This document shows, in pieces, positions 59,615 through 64,000 of a stretch of DNA of 64,000 bases. Each line of letters starts with the position of its first letter. The first letter of the stretch is position 1. Location of the stretch: positions 11,687,038 through 11,751,037 of the forward strand of contig OX375875.1 of the NCBI GenBank assembly GCA_947359465.1. Direction: 5' to 3'. A program made the translations under genes and the position numbers. The notes below the pieces were generated by a model. It was given only the letters and a program-made list of their open reading frames with translations, was not told where the DNA came from and ran no database searches. The stretch is from Metellina segmentata (lineage: Eukaryota > Arthropoda > Arachnida > Araneae > Tetragnathidae).

Positions 59615-59750
59615 AACGTCACTCTGGAGTACCACAGTGGGCTATTGGCGACCGTTTGGTATTAATTCTGAAGGGAAAGTACCGAGGACAACGACTCGTA
59701 CTATTGATCCACGGACAGATGAAGAGAAAAACAGCTCAGCTGGTATCCCA
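59615..59750 (+). repeat. SINE-like interspersed repeat, copy B
   Basis: Contains 'cagtgggctattggcgaccg', 'gaagggaaagtaccgaggac' and 'gatccacggacagatgaaga', collinear with copy A over more than 100 bases. The open frame at 59565-59834 across it is a by-product. Confidence 0.5.
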
Positions 59751-59830
59751 CTCTCTAAACTTCCACATCACGCAAACGTGAAGGCATTTGAAGACAGGAC
59801 AGATTTAACGTGTGTATGCCTCTATGTACA

Positions 59831-60320
59831 TTAGGGTGGAGCGAAAAACACGAATTTCGGAAATTAAAAACGCATATGGTGGGAATAGCTGGGGACTACC
59901 ATGTTTATTAATAATACAAAATATGAGCTAAATCAATTAATATCTTCAGGTGACAAAATCACTTTGAAATTTCGAAATTTTACCAATTTTTTAACAAAAA
60001 TAGACCCCCCCCCAATAACGCATTAAAAAAACTTTAATACATCTTATTTAAAGCCATGGGTGGGTGAAATGAACTTCCCTGTTTGTAAAAAAAAAGTATT
60101 ACTCCTAACATTATCCCGGAAATTTAAAAATGTCCCCCTTTTTTAGTGCGCTATATCACGCACGTCTCCACTCCTTTCAATAGACTCATCATAGCGACCA
60201 CGCGTTTACACGGGCGCTTCCCCTTGCAGGTCTTCGCTGTTTTTTTGCATAATGAAAACAACCCAGAAATTAGCACGAGGAGGTGGCTGCCATATCGAGT
60301 CCCCCCCCCCTAAAATTTCA
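59831..60320 (-). other. Putative 3' flank of the uncharacterised TE
   Basis: At 59833 the sequence 'agggtggagcgaaaaacacg' has the look of a transposon terminus and could be the 3' end of the element encoding 60330-62035. No inverted partner was found upstream. Two C runs (near 60006 and 60301) lie within. Confidence 0.3.
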
Positions 60321-60329
60321 ATTTAAGTT

Positions 60330-62035
60330 ACTAGCTTACCTTAAAAAATTAAATTGAAGTTACTGGCAACTGGTTTAGCTTAAAAGGGGTTGATATTGGC
60401 TTCTGGTTTCAAATCTGGATAAAGCAAGTCTAGAAGCAATTATTGACCGAATAAATCCATCTCGTGCCTCTGTACCACATACTGTACTATATTCTTCAGT
60501 TACTAATTTAAAGCAACGTTCTACTGCTTGTGAATGGCATGGAAAGTTAAGCATGTTACTATTGGTTGTGAAACGTCTAGAATTATAAACTTGAGTTGAT
60601 CATCAGAAAGAGATACTGTAGGTGGTGGTACAATAAAGGAATAGGATTGCCATTCATTAGATTTATGTAATCGTCTGCTTCGAAGTAACTTGGGAATTTT
60701 AAACTCTCGAATATTCTTTTCAATTTTATTTATGTCTTAATTTTAAATTCTTCTAAGGCACAATTATCTGACGTGTTTTCGATCATCAGCTAACATTGCC
60801 AAAATAATACTTTCTGGATGGGCATAATAAGCATTTCTTTGCAAAGTTATATCTACTACAATATTTAAAACGTCAGGCAAAAATATCGATTTATTTAAAA
60901 CATAGTAAAAATGAAGACTCCCGTAACAACAGGATGACTGAATTTTAATTTTAAACCATACATATGAGTGTAACTTCACAACATACTATGTTAGTATTTT
61001 CAAGTTATGGGTTGGTTCTTCTGTTGAAACATATAACTTTAAAATTCTATTTATCGTTGTCAACCATCTAGAATGATTCAATTTTCCTGGATCTTGTTGT
61101 GACAAGCTTAATGGAATATATTTATTTGATAAACCTGTGCACATTTCGTAAAGATATCGTTGTTCAGTGCTAAGATCCTCTTGGACAATATCTGGCAAAG
61201 TTACTTCTATCTTTTCAAAGTTTGTTAAAGAAAATTTTTCACAAGATTCCAACATTTTCCCAATTTCTCCGCTGTATCCTTTTGGTCCAGTGGTTTTCCC
61301 TTCTAAATGTTGCAACAGATGACGTAAAGGTAGCTGGGTAGCTCATTTGTATGTAATAAACCAATGCACAGGACGTCCTAAAAAGAGCTCGATACGTCGA
61401 AGGACTCCATTTTTTAAACATGTATTTACCACTGTTCCATCACAACCAACCACTTGCATGTTAGAAAAATCGATATTTTCCCCCAAAAAAGTTAAAATAT
61501 TAGTTTTAATATTTTGTGAAGAGCCAGTCGAGAGGGGTGGGGAGGTAGGAGTGACATGTCCCATATATTTTGATCCTGGTTCTAGTATTAGAACGATATG
61601 TTTTTCTGTTACCGTCTTTCTAGAAATCCTTTTCTTTCTTTAATCATTACTAAAGTTTAATCCTTTCGGAGATAGTAGTGACATGTCCCATATATTTTGA
61701 TTCTGGTTCTAGTATTAGAACGATGTGTTTTTCTGTCATCGTCTTTATAGAAATCCTTTTCTTTCTTTAATCATTACTAAAGTTTAATCCTTTCGCTCAT
61801 CAAAATATATTCCATATTCTGATAAAGAGGTTGTTTCTTCATTTTTCCTTTTCAGGTAGCTGCGGGTCTTTGTCCTTTCTCTTCTAATTTTACTACGATC
61901 AACTTTGTTTGAAGAATCATCCTTGGAAATTTTTCCCATATCCTTCAAAGCAGCATTTATTAGAATTGCTGCCGATCTATCGGAAACACCAGTTCTGTCA
62001 CAAGCCTGAGCTACATTTGGAAGTTTAATTCTCGT
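60330..62035 (-). pseudogene. Uncharacterised multi-frame TE-like protein, degenerate
   Basis: The minus strand, read across several frames, gives a long consistent protein of about 480 residues: KLPNVAQACDRTGVSDRSAA and VDRSKIRRERTKTRSYLKRK near 62010-61850, then GSKYMGHVTPTSPPLSTGSS, a conserved-looking VVGCDGTVVNTCLKNGVLRR near 61460-61400, LPLRHLLQHLEGKTTGPKGY near 61325, LNHSRWLTTINRILKLYVST near 61075, and QRNAYYAHPESIILAMLADD near 60835-60780. I have seen this architecture as multi-copy hypothetical proteins in arthropods but cannot name a superfamily. Stops, frameshifts and a 127-bp duplication make it a pseudogene. The 5' end is cut by the DD41D copy at 62058. Confidence 0.6.
61551..61798. 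repeat. Tandem duplication, 127-bp unit, two copies
   Basis: The 'gtgacatgtcccatatattt' start recurs at 61551 and 61678, and both units run through 'tttaatcctttcg' with only a few substitutions. 127 is not a multiple of three, so the duplication shifts the frame of the pseudogene containing it. Confidence 0.95.
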
Positions 62036-62057
62036 TTGTGAAGTTGAAGAATAATTA

Positions 62058-63206
62058 CAGAGGCTGTTAGCACATTTTTTAGACGATTTTGGTTAGCGGT
62101 AATAAAAAATCGTTTGCTGCAAAAGAAATAATTGCAGCTGTACTCTATGTTTTCAAAAGTCAAAATTATCGTCTGCGGCTTGAGAGGTTTGTTTTTATTC
62201 AAAATGGCGTTTTTAACGAAGCAGTGGTTCGAAGGATACATTTATGCTCTTTCTGAAGAGAAATATTCATATTTCGTTATCCAAAAACGATGTGAGAGTC
62301 ATGGTTTTGTGATATCTAAAGCGTCGATAGGTAATATCGTCAACAAGAAAGGAAAAAAACGTCAAATTGGAGCCTCAAGTGGGACACAAATTCCAAACAA
62401 GTATCCAAGGAAGAAACGGACAACTTCGACTATTGCAAAGGTACGTTGTTTAATGTTAAAAGAAAATCCCCCTAGTCAAAGGACAGTTGCAAAATCATTA
62501 AAATGCTCGTTGTCCACTGTAAACAAAATGATAAACGTTGATTTAAATCTTAAGAAAGCGAAAAAAACGCAATGTGCACCGTCTTTTTCCAAAGCATATC
62601 GCTGAACACAGAACACGCTGCCGAATTTTATATAAGAAACACTTATCCAAAGGAAAATGGGAAAAAAATGGTCACAGTAGATGAATCATGGATGTATTTA
62701 AATGATTGCAGCAAAAAAAGAGCCATTTATTATCATAAAAGGGGAGAAAAAAATTTAAGTACATGGCACACAGAATCGAAAGAAAGTTTTTCTAAGGGAT
62801 TCATGATTGTTGCTGGCTTTTCATATAATGGCAAGTTAAAAATAAAGAGTGGGAAAAGATGTCAAGATTAACTCCAAATACTATCAGGAACATATTTTAT
62901 TGACATTTTTTCTGAATGAAATACCATCTCTTTACCCACAGTGCCATCAATCTGTGGAATTCCATCAAGACAAAGCTAGCAGTCACGCATCAAAATCCAC
63001 TGTAACTTTCCTAAAAGAAATGGAACAAAAAACCGGTATCAAGGCCATACCCTACACTGATATCCCTACTAAATCTCCCGATGTATCACCTATGGATTTT
63101 AGTGTTTTCGGACATTTAAAAACTGCATTATCCAAACGTCGTCCCACAACCCTTACAGGACTCTGGAAATCTGTGCAGGAGGAACGGGATAGAATACCTC
63201 TTCTAT
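62058..63206 (+). mobile_element. Mariner-like DD41D transposon, copy 3 (3' truncated)
   Basis: The left end CAGAGGCTGTTAGCACATTT follows TA at 62056-62057. The transposase starts at 62204 (MAFLTKQWFEGYIYALSEEK) and is open for about 125 codons through the SQRTVAKSLKCSLSTVNKM helix-turn-helix-like part; after small frameshifts it keeps TVDESWMY (first D), FHQDKASSHASKST (second D, near 62966) and DVSPMDFSVF (third D). The sequence leaves the family at RDRIPL, about 63206, so the last part of the gene and the right terminus are missing. It is the least damaged of the three copies. Confidence 0.85.
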
Positions 63207-64000
63207 TTTTAACATTTTTGGTAAAACTTGGTTTAGCAATTTTTATTTTTATAGTTTTCAATTCAGCGTAGAATAAAAAGTTTATAATATTTCAATACGT
63301 TTATAATATATTGACAGGAGTGCAGTCTGACTTTTATTCTTTATGAATTTAAAAACTTTGAAGTAATTTGTGGAATCATGGAATTTGAAGTAATTTCAAA
63401 ATCAGGGAATTTTGGCATAGGCTCCCCTCGTTTCTCTAAAATCCTGAAACAGTTTTCAGACTTCTAGTGAAGATGACTATATCACAAAACTCGTATTTTT
63501 GGATGCTAACTGTTCAAAATAGGTACTGATTTTCAAGTATCTTATTTTTAACTCTTTGTTCGGCAATATATTATTTCCTATTAACAAGACAAATGAAACC
63601 ATCAAACGTTAGTACATGTCCTCTACTAATTTGGGGCATGTGTTGATGTTTCTACACTGTATTTAGTTTAAAACTTAAAGTTTTGCTCATCTATACCTTC
63701 TAATAAAATAAACGGAGCATGTGCGAACAGATTCATATTATTTCTGCCAATCACTCGGTTTGAAATTATGATATGTCACGTGGTTGAAGAAAAATGTTTC
63801 AACCTTTAATAAGATAAATTAATCATTGGTTAAAGTGATTATCCAGCGTTAACGAAAATGCTATTCTGGGCTTGGATAGGCCATCGGCCTCGATTCGTAA
63901 GTCCACGTGACTTACCCTTCTGAGATCTTACGACAGCAAATCCGTTCACATGCTCGGTCTTTTCCATTGGATGGACGATGACGTCACGAGATTTCCAAGT
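63207..64000. other. Unassigned stretch to window end
   Basis: No gene or repeat recognised. The last 150 bases are less AT-rich and could be the start of a feature outside the window. Confidence 0.3.

Overview
This is a strongly AT-rich eukaryotic window made almost entirely of old transposable-element (TE) debris. I see no complete host gene, no rRNA, no intact tRNA and no CRISPR array. The mix of elements (several Tc1/mariner families, a piggyBac relic, Helitron-like elements, a hAT fragment, a Tigger remnant, a Jockey/I-like non-LTR tail and a solo LTR), together with the AT bias and repeat load, fits an arthropod nuclear genome. I cannot tell insect from arachnid from the sequence alone.

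Layout. 0-11 kb: one arm of an inverted dispersed repeat (1-449), small TTAA-flanked palindromic MITEs, the 3' end of a non-LTR retrotransposon (1.74-2.33 kb), an internally deleted Tc1 element (4.58-5.36 kb), a non-autonomous hAT (7.9-8.7 kb) and the first of three copies of a mariner-like transposon with DD41D spacing (9.85-11.15 kb). 11-17 kb: mostly unassigned, with one plausible 222-bp exon (15871-16092, minus) and a less AT-rich non-repetitive patch. 17-28.5 kb: two Tc1 relics, a piggyBac element whose catalytic core is deleted (19332-21234), a TTAA-flanked MITE, a Helitron-like element carrying a roughly 206-bp tandem satellite (23.6-24.9 kb), another Tc1 relic abutting a Helitron, and a TTAA/TTAG-flanked MITE. 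28.5-43.6 kb: a mariner relic, a five-unit diverged tandem array (30.4-31.8 kb), a TTAA MITE, a Tigger-derived MITE, and a 513-bp inverted-repeat hairpin (43.0-43.6 kb). 43.6-64 kb: a TE-tail relic, a TTAA element inside or beside a truncated Tc1, a second internally deleted Tc1 whose terminus was hit by a solo LTR, the second arm of the inverted dispersed repeat, a 1.65-kb Helitron, and two more DD41D copies. The last of these sits against a degenerate, multi-frame uncharacterised TE-like gene (60.3-62.0 kb).

How it fits together. Nothing here works as a pathway; the window is a record of insertion. The main pattern is repeated use of TTAA target sites by at least five families unrelated at their ends, next to a piggyBac relic that can no longer encode a transposase. 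A second pattern is that non-autonomous derivatives dominate: paired Tc1 deletion derivatives with similar junctions, hAT, Tigger and piggyBac deletion derivatives, and Helitron-like elements with internal tandem repeats. The DD41D family, with three similar copies, looks like the youngest group. All identifications come from reading motifs and ends by eye; no database search was possible.
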